Assembly: GCA_036656795.1 (NCBI GenBank)
Contig: JAVXHR010000006.1
Location: forward strand, 41,431 to 105,430
Direction: 5' to 3'
Length of the DNA: 64,000 nucleotides
Origin: CAUPWF01 sp036656795
GTDB taxonomy: Bacteria; Bacillota; Clostridia; Lachnospirales; Lachnospiraceae
Shown here: in pieces, positions 1-7,000 of the stretch
Layout of the letters: each line of letters starts with the position of its first letter
Numbering within the stretch: the first letter of the stretch is position 1
Translations under genes and position numbers: made by a program
Notes under the pieces: generated by a model
Told to the model about the DNA's origin: nothing
Seen by the model: the letters and a program-made list of their open reading frames with translations, nothing else
Database searches by the model: none

Positions 1-705
1 TTCACGGTAAATACAGATAATAAAGAGATGATAATGCAAGATGAAAGCAAAGCTGGTGGAAAGGCATTGGGTATGATGCTTCCTTATTTTATTACAATAC
101 TTTTATTTGCAGGAGCTATGGGAATTGGTACTGATATGATAGCCGGAGAAAAAGAGCGTGGAACCATGGCGAGTTTGTTGGTCTCACCAATCAAGAGAAG
201 TGCAATTGTACTTGGAAAAGTGTGTTCGCTTATGTGCATTTCCGGAATATCTTCGGTCATATATGTAGTTGCTATGGTTGCATTCATACCGGTCATGATG
301 AAATCCATGACGGGTCAAAGAGATAATTTCAATCTGAATTTCAGTGTAGCACAGATTATAATGCTAGGGGTGCTACTTGTTGCAGTGGCGTTCTTATATT
401 CTAGTATTATTGCGTTGATGTCCGTATTTGCAAAGACAACAAAAGAAGCAGGAACCTATGTGATGCCAGCTTATATGCTGATATTAATTATTGGCATGAC
501 AACCATATTCACAACAGGAGAGACGACAACGGCATCTTATTGTATCCCGATTTATAATAGTTCCGTTGCATTAAAGGGGATTCTCACTCAAGAAATCACT
601 ATGATGCAATATGGACTCACGGTGGGGATTACATTACTTGTAGGGGCAATATTGACAGGAATTATGGTGAAGGCTTTTGAAAGTGAAAAGGTCATGTCAA
701 TATAG
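1..705 (+). CDS. ABC-2 type transporter permease (NatB-like), 5'-truncated by window edge
   Basis: The reading frame is open from base 1 and reads nine residues before the first ATG at position 28, so the gene starts outside the window. The visible 234 residues contain about six hydrophobic segments and the loop AGEKERGTMASLLVSP, typical of NatB/ABC-2 permeases (seen). Such proteins form the membrane part of an efflux ABC transporter with a separate ATPase, here presumably encoded upstream (inference). The substrate is unknown; sodium, drugs and peptides are possible. A strong terminator follows, so this is the last gene of its transcript. Confidence 0.85.
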   Translation, partial: FTVNTDNKEMIMQDESKAGGKALGMMLPYFITILLFAGAMGIGTDMIAGEKERGTMASLLVSPIKRSAIVLGKVCSLMCISGISSVIYVVAMVAFIPVMMKSMTGQRDNFNLNFSVAQIIMLGVLLVAVAFLYSSIIALMSVFAKTTKEAGTYVMPAYMLILIIGMTTIFTTGETTTASYCIPIYNSSVALKGILTQEITMMQYGLTVGITLLVGAILTGIMVKAFESEKVMSI

Positions 706-726
706 AAGTGTTGATAACCGTATATT

Positions 727-775
727 AAGTGTTGGCATATACTAGTTTAAGAGGTAGTATATGCTGACACTTTTT
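727..775 (+). terminator. Intrinsic terminator after the ABC permease
   Basis: Arms at 727-744 and 755-772 pair over 18 positions, with two G-U type mismatches and a 10-nt loop, and run into a T stretch at 771-775. This is a textbook rho-independent terminator for the permease transcript. Confidence 0.88.
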
Positions 776-788
776 AGGTGGTGATAAT

Positions 789-1043
789 ATGCGGCTGTGT
801 GAGCTTAGATGTAAGGAAGTATTGAATTTGTGTGATTGCAAAAGATTGGGATATGTAGTAGATGTTATGTTAGACATGTGTAGGGGAACAGTTATCGCTA
901 TTATTGTTCCGGCAGAAAGTCATATCTGTGGATTCTTAGGGAATACATCTGAGTATGTGATTCCATTTGAGTGTATTAAGAAAGTGGGTCCCGATATAAT
1001 ATTGGTAGAAATATGTGCAGAAAAATTTTTGAAAAAATGTTAA
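789..1043 (+). CDS. ylmC: YlmC/YmxH family PRC-barrel sporulation protein
   Basis: This 84-residue protein begins MRLCELRCKEVLNL and continues with a beta-rich PRC-barrel-like pattern (GYVVDVMLD, GTVIAIIVPAE, YVIPFECIKKVGPDIILVEI), which is the family pattern. YlmC/YmxH proteins are widespread in spore-forming Firmicutes and their molecular role is poorly known. A ribosome binding site AGGTGGTGATA precedes the ATG. It lies just downstream of a terminator and 52 bp before the carrier gene, so the two may be cotranscribed. The C-terminus (CAEKFLKKC) is slightly Cys-rich. Symbol given by family resemblance. Confidence 0.8.
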   Translation: MRLCELRCKEVLNLCDCKRLGYVVDVMLDMCRGTVIAIIVPAESHICGFLGNTSEYVIPFECIKKVGPDIILVEICAEKFLKKC

Positions 1044-1095
1044 AAATTTGGTACACTGTAACAAAGAACATGAGAAAAGTGAGGATAAAATACCA

Positions 1096-2019
1096 ATGAA
1101 AAAATGGATTCGGGAACTGCCAATTCCAATCTCAGGAGTAATGCTTAGCATAGCGGCACTTGGCAATCTCTATCAACAGAATTCACAAGAAATACATCTA
1201 CTATGTGGCATCTTGACCGGAATATTATTTATAGTATTAACAATGAAATTCATCTGTTATCCCAAACAATTGAAAGAAGCATTACAACAACCGGAACCTG
1301 CCAGTGTGTTGGTTACTTATACGATGACTTGGATGCTGTTAAGTGTCTATTTGAAACCGGTATTGCATAACGTATCTTTCTATATATGGATATTGGGCGG
1401 GGTTGCACATCTGTTCCTTGTAGTTCGATTTACAATTCATTATGTATTCAAAGTACATTGGAGAACGGTATTTGCCACTTATTACATTGGATATGCGGGA
1501 ATTGCTACTATTGGCATTACAGCACCGGCCTATCAGATGGAAAAAGTAGGTGCTGCTTCGGTGTGGGTGGCATTGGTGTGTGTTGGGTTTATGCTGTTCT
1601 TTGTAACTTATCGTTATCTAAGGTATCCAGATATGAAAGAAAGTGACAAGCTTTTATTCTGTGTATATGCATCGCCAATAAGTGTTTGCCTGACCGGGTA
1701 TCTAAATTCCGTGCGTCCCATTGAGTATCCGCTATTACTGTTTTTATTCTTGGCGGCACAGTTCTTGTGTGGGATGTCATTTCTTCAAGCATTTTCGCAT
1801 TTACGAGGGACTTTTTATGTCAGTTTTTCAGCATTTACATTTCCATTTGTAATTAGTGCAATGGGGGCACAGAAGATGATGCAGTATCTGGACAGCCTTG
1901 GGCAGCATTCATTACTGTTGAAAATGCTGGTGGATACAGAAAAAGTAGTAGCATTGTTTTTGGTTGTATATACATTGATTCGATTTATAAACTATATGCG
2001 AACAGAGACAAGATATTAA
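1096..2019 (+). CDS. TDT-family (TehA/SLAC1-like) membrane carrier
   Basis: This 307-residue integral membrane protein has about ten hydrophobic helices. It begins MKKWIRELPIPISGVMLSIAALGNL, the P-x-S-G-x-x-L-x-x-A-x-L-G-N signature of the tellurite-resistance/dicarboxylate (TDT) family. I chose the ATG at 1096 because GTGAGG lies 11 nt upstream and the family motif starts immediately; a longer TTG start at 1048 would add a hydrophilic tail without a ribosome site. Family members move anions, organic acids or sulfite; the substrate here cannot be told. No membrane partner gene is visible nearby. Confidence 0.72.
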   Translation: MKKWIRELPIPISGVMLSIAALGNLYQQNSQEIHLLCGILTGILFIVLTMKFICYPKQLKEALQQPEPASVLVTYTMTWMLLSVYLKPVLHNVSFYIWILGGVAHLFLVVRFTIHYVFKVHWRTVFATYYIGYAGIATIGITAPAYQMEKVGAASVWVALVCVGFMLFFVTYRYLRYPDMKESDKLLFCVYASPISVCLTGYLNSVRPIEYPLLLFLFLAAQFLCGMSFLQAFSHLRGTFYVSFSAFTFPFVISAMGAQKMMQYLDSLGQHSLLLKMLVDTEKVVALFLVVYTLIRFINYMRTETRY

Positions 2020-2036
2020 AAAAGATAAAATGATGT

Positions 2037-2065
2037 TTGACAAGTATTTCAGTACCTTATATACT
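2037..2065 (+). promoter_or_regulatory. Sigma-A-type promoter of nrdR
   Basis: TTGACA (2037-2042) and TATACT (2060-2065) are separated by exactly 17 bp, 33 bp before the nrdR ATG. Both boxes are perfect or one base off the vegetative consensus. Confidence 0.85.
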
Positions 2066-2097
2066 ATATATAGAAACATTGAAAGGATGGAATACAT

Positions 2098-2550
2098 ATG
2101 AAGTGTCCATACTGTAACAATCTAGATACGAGGGTTATTGATTCACGTCCCGCAGAAGATGGCAATTCTATTCGTAGAAGACGTTCTTGCGATGTATGTG
2201 GCAAACGTTTTACAACCTATGAGAAAGTAGAAACCATTCCACTTATTATTATTAAAAAGGACAACAATCGCGAGCAGTATGAGCGATCCAAGATAGAAGC
2301 AGGCGTGTTGCGTGCATGCTATAAAAGACCGGTTTCAGCAGCAGATATACAACGCACCATAGAATCCATAGAAACAGATATCTTTAACCGAGAGGAAAAA
2401 GAAATTCCAAGCAGTATCATTGGCGAGATTGTGATGGATAAATTAAGTGGATTAGATGCAGTGGCTTATGTTAGATTTGCATCAGTATATCGTGAATTTA
2501 AAGATGTGAATACATTTATGTCAGAATTAAAGAAGATATTAGATAAATAA
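2098..2550 (+). CDS. nrdR: Transcriptional repressor NrdR
   Basis: This 150-residue protein begins with a zinc ribbon (C3-x2-C6 ... C31-x2-C34) and the basic stretch SIRRRRSC, followed by an ATP-cone domain from about residue 49 to 139. Length and layout match NrdR exactly. NrdR senses (d)ATP and represses ribonucleotide reductase genes. It stands alone with its own promoter; no nrd gene is in the window, so its targets are elsewhere. Start fixed by GAAAGGATGG 7-16 bp upstream. Confidence 0.96.
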   Translation: MKCPYCNNLDTRVIDSRPAEDGNSIRRRRSCDVCGKRFTTYEKVETIPLIIIKKDNNREQYERSKIEAGVLRACYKRPVSAADIQRTIESIETDIFNREEKEIPSSIIGEIVMDKLSGLDAVAYVRFASVYREFKDVNTFMSELKKILDK

Positions 2551-2596
2551 GTGATAGATTTTATTGAAAAGAGGTAACAATGTAAACCGTATTGTA

Positions 2597-2609
2597 TCCC
2601 GTTAAGGGA
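2597..2609 (+). promoter_or_regulatory. Small leader hairpin before the ECF S-component gene
   Basis: TCCC-GTTAA-GGGA forms a short perfect hairpin 12 bp before the AAGGAGG ribosome site, with ATTGT and ACAA flanks that could extend it. S components are often under riboswitch control, but I could not match this 84-nt leader to any preQ1, THF or other aptamer. Recorded only as a possible cis element. Confidence 0.25.
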
Positions 2610-2634
2610 ACGATAACAAGGAGGACAATTAAAT

Positions 2635-3243
2635 ATGAAAGCAAACAAAAAAGGGATTGCACAGATGACCCAGCTAGCGATGCTAGTGGCAATTTTGGTG
2701 ATACTCACAGTCACAAATCTAGGATTGATTACCACAGGTGTGGTGTCGATTACATTCCTACACATTCCGGTTATTATAGGCTCATTAATAATGGGGCCAT
2801 ATTATGGTGGGATTTTAGGATTCTGTTTTGGCATTATCGCGATGTTAAACGCCACGTTTCGTGGAGCAACACCGGTAGATATGATGTTTACACCGTTTGG
2901 GGGACATAATATGCCAATTCAAGCAATTATCATGTGCATTGCACCGAGAATTGTATTAGGTGTTGTACCGGCGTTATTTCAAAAGCTATTAAGTAAACGA
3001 ATAAAAAAGGAGCACATTAGTACAGCAATTAGTGCTGCATTGTCAACAATAATTCATACCGTATTAGTATTAGGGTGTCTTTATTTCTTCTTTTTTACGG
3101 ACATGAATTTTTCAACAGTGATTAAGACGGTGTTTTTAGCAGTGGTTGGATTAAATGGTTCCTTAGAAGTATTAGCAGCAACTATTATCTGCAGTGCCAT
3201 CAGTGTCCCGCTTCGGAAGTATCTGCGTGGACGACAGATATAA
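2635..3243 (+). CDS. ECF transporter S component (substrate-binding membrane subunit)
   Basis: This 202-residue protein has about six hydrophobic segments. The N-terminal pattern (MTQLAMLVAILVILTVTNLG, then IPVIIGSLIMGPYYGGILGFCFG) is typical of ECF-type vitamin transporter S components of the PF12822 kind. S components capture a vitamin or precursor and dock onto a shared energizing module (EcfA/A'/T), which is not in the window, so this is a group-II arrangement. The vitamin cannot be assigned; pantothenate, folate and queuosine precursors are among the possibilities. AAGGAGGACAATTAAAT gives an unambiguous start. A terminator-like hairpin follows. Confidence 0.82.
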   Translation: MKANKKGIAQMTQLAMLVAILVILTVTNLGLITTGVVSITFLHIPVIIGSLIMGPYYGGILGFCFGIIAMLNATFRGATPVDMMFTPFGGHNMPIQAIIMCIAPRIVLGVVPALFQKLLSKRIKKEHISTAISAALSTIIHTVLVLGCLYFFFFTDMNFSTVIKTVFLAVVGLNGSLEVLAATIICSAISVPLRKYLRGRQI

Positions 3244-3259
3244 ATACATGAATGATGGG

Positions 3260-3300
3260 GAGGAGTGGAACAAGAAAAACCACTGTTCCTCATTTTCTTT
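3260..3300 (+). terminator. Terminator-like hairpin between the ECF gene and truA
   Basis: GAGG-AGTGG (3260-3268) pairs with CCACT and CCTC (3280-3291) around a small bulge, followed by ATTTTCTTTC. Its position argues that truA starts at the ATG at 3325 and not at the in-frame GTG at 3265, which lies inside the stem. Confidence 0.65.
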
Positions 3301-3324
3301 CAGAAGAAAAGAGACAGAGATAAA

Positions 3325-4065
3325 ATGCGTACTTATAAAATGACAATTATTTATGATGGTTCTCAATATCAAGGTTGGCAAAGACAAGTGAATACAAATG
3401 CAACCATTCAATGGGTATTAGAATGGACCATTGGTAAATTAATGGGATATTGTGTTAAAGTAGATGCTTCCGGACGAACGGATAGTGGTGTTCATGCAAA
3501 AGGACAGGTTGCAACCGTTGAATTATCAGGAGCAGTAGATGAAATTGAGTTTCGACATTCTTTGAATCTGCATTTGCCGGAAGACATTAAAGTAACAAAA
3601 GTAGAATTAGTAAAAGGTGGATTTCATGCTCGTAGAAATGCTACAGGGAAGTGTTATGAATATCTTTTGGATCAACGAGAAAAACCAGATGTCTTTATGC
3701 GAAGATATTGTTACCATTATCCAAAAGAATTAGATTTAGAAGCTATGCGAGAAGCGTGCAAGTATTTAATAGGCAGGCATGATTTTAAAAGTTTTACGGA
3801 TAAAAAAAATCACAAGTCCACAGTACGTAGTATTACCAATATTACCATCGAGCAACTGGAACAACAAAAAGTGAAAATTTGCTATCAAGGCACGGGCTTT
3901 TTGTACCATATGGTTCGCATCTTGATGGGAACATTGTTAGAAGTTGGAAGTGGTCAGCGTAATCCCAGAGACATGCAGACGATATTAGAGGGACAAGAAC
4001 GGGCATTGGCGGGATATCTGGCTCCTGCTAGAGGGCTGACACTGAAAGAAGTATATTATCAATAG
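3325..4065 (+). CDS. truA: tRNA pseudouridine(38-40) synthase TruA
   Basis: This 246-residue protein has the TruA catalytic motif GRTDSGVHA with the catalytic aspartate at residue 53, the N-terminal YDGSQYQGWQRQ motif, and the C-terminal GTGFLYHMVRILMGTLLEVG block. It isomerises uridines in the anticodon stem-loop of tRNAs. The ATG at 3325 gives the usual TruA N-terminus (MRTYKMTIIYDG); the upstream in-frame extension lies within a terminator hairpin. It ends seven bases before the convergent YaiI/YqxD gene. Confidence 0.95.
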   Translation: MRTYKMTIIYDGSQYQGWQRQVNTNATIQWVLEWTIGKLMGYCVKVDASGRTDSGVHAKGQVATVELSGAVDEIEFRHSLNLHLPEDIKVTKVELVKGGFHARRNATGKCYEYLLDQREKPDVFMRRYCYHYPKELDLEAMREACKYLIGRHDFKSFTDKKNHKSTVRSITNITIEQLEQQKVKICYQGTGFLYHMVRILMGTLLEVGSGQRNPRDMQTILEGQERALAGYLAPARGLTLKEVYYQ

Positions 4066-4072
4066 AATACCA

Positions 4073-4510
4073 TTATCGCATGCAAAGTTTTATAAGTTGT
4101 TCTTTAAAGTAGGTGTCATCTTTATCTGTCCGTTTGGGAATTGGCTTTAGATGTTTTTTCCCACCACTGGTTCGTTGCTTTTTTGAGAGGTGGCGTTCAA
4201 ACAATAATAAATCAATATTTTCAAGGGTGTATTCTTTTCCACTTTGGTGTAATGCATAAGCACCCTTTGCAAGGGCGAGAGATGCAACACCATAATCTTG
4301 CGTAATTACAATGTCTTGTGGTAATACACGACCAATCAGCTCAAAATCCGCAGAGTCATTGCCTTGTTCTACGGTAATTACTTCACTATAATCAGAATGA
4401 ATCCTGTGGTTATAGTCCACAATAATTGTAACAGGAATATGTTGAGATTTTGCCACTTGTTCGGTTATGCCAATGACAGGACATGCATCACCATCAATTA
4501 GAATATTCAT
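4073..4510 (-). CDS. YaiI/YqxD family (DUF188) protein
   Basis: This 145-residue protein begins MNILIDGDACPV, the family signature with two aspartates (D6, D8), and contains DIVITQDYGVASLAL and a basic C-terminal stretch (KKQRTSGGKKHLKPIPKRT). DUF188 proteins are PIN-like in appearance, so a nuclease role has been suggested, but no function is established. A good ribosome site (AGTGAGGG) precedes the start. It converges on truA and is divergent from the isochorismatase gene at 4595. Confidence 0.88.
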   Translation of the reverse strand: MNILIDGDACPVIGITEQVAKSQHIPVTIIVDYNHRIHSDYSEVITVEQGNDSADFELIGRVLPQDIVITQDYGVASLALAKGAYALHQSGKEYTLENIDLLLFERHLSKKQRTSGGKKHLKPIPKRTDKDDTYFKEQLIKLCMR

Positions 4511-4594
4511 AGATTTCCCTCACTTTCGCCAATAGAATGGTACATCTATGATAGCATAAACAATAACAAATTGCGAATAAAAAGGAGCTAGACT

Positions 4595-5125
4595 ATGAGA
4601 ATTGAATTAGAACAGACCACAGCAATAGCAATAGACTATCAGGAGCGATTAATGCCTGTGATGCATGAAAGACAAAGACTGATGGAAAATTCTTGTATAC
4701 TGTTGGCAGGATTAAAGGAATTGGGGGTACCAATCTGTCTAACTCAGCAGTATACAAGGGGTTTGGGTATGACAATTGAGGAGATTACCAATGTGGCAGG
4801 AACTACAGATTATATAGAAAAAATCAGTTATAGCGCTTATGAAGAACTACACGAGGCGCTTCAAGGGAAAAAATATGTAATTGTCTGTGGAATTGAATCT
4901 CATATCTGCGTTCTTCAGACAGTCATTGATTTAATAGAGCATCATTATATACCGGTTTTGGTAACTGATTGTATTACCAGTCGCAAGCCAGAAGATAAAG
5001 AGATGGCAATACAAAGAGCAAGTAATGAAGGTGCAATCATTACCACATATGAGGCGATTTTATTTGAACTTCTAAAAAAGGCGGGAAGTGCAGAGGCAAA
5101 ACGTATTCAAAGAATTATTAAATAG
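4595..5125 (+). CDS. Isochorismatase-family cysteine hydrolase
   Basis: This 176-residue protein has the family's Asp-Lys-Cys triad at D14 (AIDYQERLMP), K76 (IEKISYSA) and C105 (GIESHICVLQT). Length fits the YcaC/PncA-like group of single-domain hydrolases. These enzymes cleave C-N or ether bonds of small metabolites; the substrate is unknown. It is monocistronic: divergent from the DUF188 gene and followed by a hairpin terminator. A second, different isochorismatase-fold gene is at 61765, with no context linking them. Confidence 0.85.
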   Translation: MRIELEQTTAIAIDYQERLMPVMHERQRLMENSCILLAGLKELGVPICLTQQYTRGLGMTIEEITNVAGTTDYIEKISYSAYEELHEALQGKKYVIVCGIESHICVLQTVIDLIEHHYIPVLVTDCITSRKPEDKEMAIQRASNEGAIITTYEAILFELLKKAGSAEAKRIQRIIK

Positions 5126-5141
5126 AATAACAGATAAGTAG

Positions 5142-5165
5142 AGAACACCTATTAGTGTTCTTTTT
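5142..5165. terminator. Terminator between convergent isochorismatase and CDF genes
   Basis: AGAACAC (5142-5148) and GTGTTCT (5155-5161) flank a 6-nt loop and are followed by TTTT and TCTG on the + strand. The stop codon of the convergent CDF gene (5152-5154) sits in the loop, so that gene's last codons form one arm. It probably ends the + transcript and may also act on the - strand. Confidence 0.75.
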
Positions 5166-6045
5166 CTGAATCGGGATTCACATGAACCATACAATGTTTA
5201 ACTGTTGGAAATTGTGTTTCAATCGAGGTGTGTACTTGTTCTGCAATCTTGTGTGCATCGATAAGTGTTAAGTGTCCATCAGCAGTAATCTCAATATCCA
5301 CATATATCTTGGAGCCAAACAATCTGGTTTGTAACAAATCAATGTGTAGAACCCCTGTCTGGGAACAAATCAGTTCCCTCATGGAAGAAAGTGTTTTATC
5401 ATCACAGGATTTATCTATCATCTTATCAATTCCATCTTTGAAAACACCAAATGAAGCTTTCCCAATAAAAAGACAGATAATAATACTGGTCAGTGGGTCA
5501 AGAATTGGGAACCCCAATCGTGCGCCTAAGATGCCTGCAAATGTTCCAAGAGATGCCAATGCATCAGAGTGATGGTGCCAGGCGTCGGTCATAAGTGCTC
5601 CTGAATCAATTGATTTGGCAACGGAACGGGTAAATAAGTACATGCATTCTTTGAGTAGTATAGAGACGATGGCTACAATAAGTGCAAAAGCTCCGGGAAT
5701 AGTTAATGCAGAGGAATGCTTTCCAATAATTTTCTCTAATCCACTAATCCCAATCCCAAGGCCAGTAGTAAATAGAATTATAGATAATATAATAGAGGTA
5801 ACGCATTCAAAACGTTCATGTCCGTAGGGGTGAAGTCTATCTGGTTTTCTGGCAGATAGATTCACTCCTAAAATTACTATAAATGTATCAAATACATCAA
5901 ACACAGAATGAACTGCATCGGATATCATGGCTGCTGAGTGGGCAAAAATCCCCACAAATAGCTTCATACAAGAAAGTACAACATTGAGAATAATGCTAAT
6001 AATAGAAACGCGTGTGGCGATTTGTGAATCTGTATATTCTTTCAT
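5152..6045 (-). CDS. Cation diffusion facilitator (CDF) family metal efflux protein
   Basis: This 297-residue protein has six hydrophobic helices and the CDF metal site: D43/H46/D50 (SDAVHSVFD) in TM2 and D154/H157/D161 (DAWHHHSDALAS) in TM5, then a C-terminal cytoplasmic metallochaperone-like domain ending in a His-bearing tail. CDF proteins export Zn, Mn, Fe or Co by proton antiport; the metal cannot be fixed from sequence. It lies 18 bp downstream of the SDR gene and is preceded by AAGGAG, so the two form an operon. Confidence 0.92.
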   Translation of the reverse strand: MKEYTDSQIATRVSIISIILNVVLSCMKLFVGIFAHSAAMISDAVHSVFDVFDTFIVILGVNLSARKPDRLHPYGHERFECVTSIILSIILFTTGLGIGISGLEKIIGKHSSALTIPGAFALIVAIVSILLKECMYLFTRSVAKSIDSGALMTDAWHHHSDALASLGTFAGILGARLGFPILDPLTSIIICLFIGKASFGVFKDGIDKMIDKSCDDKTLSSMRELICSQTGVLHIDLLQTRLFGSKIYVDIEITADGHLTLIDAHKIAEQVHTSIETQFPTVKHCMVHVNPDSEKEH

Positions 6046-6063
6046 AATAACTCCTTTATTGAT

Positions 6064-6792
6064 CTAAATCATTCCACCATCAAATCCGATAATCTGTCCA
6101 GTCATGTATGCATGATCGGAAGCAAGACTGAAGGTAAGTGCTGCGACTTCTTCCGGTGTGGCAAATCTTCCTGCCGGAATCTCGTCTTTTAGTATTTGAC
6201 GTTCTTCTTCTGTTAGTTGTTGATTCATTATGGTATCGACTACTCCACATGCAATTGCATTCACTTGGATATTACTTGGCGCCAATTCCTTGGCTAAGGC
6301 TTTTGTAAACCCATGAAGACCTGCTTTTGTTGCTGAGTACGCTACTTCACAAGATGCACCTGCAGTGCCCCACATAGAAGAGATATTAATAATCTTTCCT
6401 TGCTTTTTTGTTACCATTTGTGGAATTGCTAAACGGGAACAATAAAAGGCAGAGGATAAATTTGTCTGCAAGATACGATGCCATTCCTCATCTGTCATGT
6501 CGGATAAAAGGCCAATATGGGCAATACCTGCATTATTAATAAGGACATCTAATCCTCCTTCGGGAATTATGACGTCAAACATCTTTTGTACTTCAAAACT
6601 ATTCCCGACATCTCCAGAGACAATTTGACAAAAACCACCATTGGATTCAATGGTTTGTTTTACATGTGCTAAGTCAGAAACTGATTGATGTGCATTAATA
6701 TATACATAATACCCATGGGACGCAAAAGTAAGGGCAATGGCACGTCCAATGCCTCTTGATGCTCCGGTTACTAACACTGTTTTATAATTCAT
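6064..6792 (-). CDS. SDR oxidoreductase, FabG-like; candidate EF-P 5-aminopentanone reductase (YmfI-like)
   Basis: This 242-residue classical SDR has TGASRGIG at residues 9-16, NNAG at 87-90 and the catalytic N111, S139, Y152, K156 set, ending in IGFDGGMI. It reduces a carbonyl with NAD(P)H. The stretch MWGTAGASCEVAYSATKAG resembles the Clostridial enzymes annotated as EF-P 5-aminopentanone reductase (YmfI) more than fatty-acid FabG, and no fatty-acid gene is near; this finer assignment is inference. First gene of an operon with the CDF exporter. Its leader carries a phased 11-bp repeat. Confidence 0.82.
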   Translation of the reverse strand: MNYKTVLVTGASRGIGRAIALTFASHGYYVYINAHQSVSDLAHVKQTIESNGGFCQIVSGDVGNSFEVQKMFDVIIPEGGLDVLINNAGIAHIGLLSDMTDEEWHRILQTNLSSAFYCSRLAIPQMVTKKQGKIINISSMWGTAGASCEVAYSATKAGLHGFTKALAKELAPSNIQVNAIACGVVDTIMNQQLTEEERQILKDEIPAGRFATPEEVAALTFSLASDHAYMTGQIIGFDGGMI

Positions 6793-6814
6793 AAAATCCC
6801 TCCGTTGTAACGAA

Positions 6815-6858
6815 ATTCTAAAAATATTCTAAGAACTTTCTAAGAACTTTCTAAGAAC
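6815..6858. repeat. Four 11-bp-phased direct repeats (TTCTAAGAA core) in the SDR-CDF leader
   Basis: Three near-identical units (A/T)TTCTAAGAAC sit at 6826, 6837 and 6848, and a degenerate unit at 6815. The period is exactly 11 bp, about one helical turn. Each core TTCT-A-AGAA is itself a palindrome. The array lies directly downstream of the predicted minus-strand -10 box and 23-66 bp before the SDR start. Confidence 0.85.
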
Positions 6859-6864
6859 TACTAC

Positions 6865-6893
6865 ATTATACTATGTGAATGTTGTTTTTTAAA
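6865..6893 (-). promoter_or_regulatory. Sigma-A-type promoter of the SDR-CDF operon
   Basis: On the minus strand TTTAAA (6893-6888) and a perfect TATAAT (6870-6865) are separated by 17 bp. Transcription would start near 6858, the edge of the 11-bp repeat array, which would place a bound protein across the initial transcribed region. Confidence 0.7.
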
Positions 6894-7000
6894 GCGTCAA
6901 GTGGTATTATTTAAATATTATTGTTATTATTCGGTCATATCATTAGCTATGTGTCTGAATCTATGATTTTGTCAGATCCAATTAAGAAAAGAGGAGATAC

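Noticed and set aside
2551..2634. Riboswitch in the ECF S-component leader
   Set aside because: The 84-nt leader has a small hairpin, but I could not place preQ1, THF or other aptamer features.
3265..3324. Longer truA start at GTG 3265
   Set aside because: It lies inside a terminator-like stem and adds a non-family N-terminus; ATG 3325 gives the standard TruA start.
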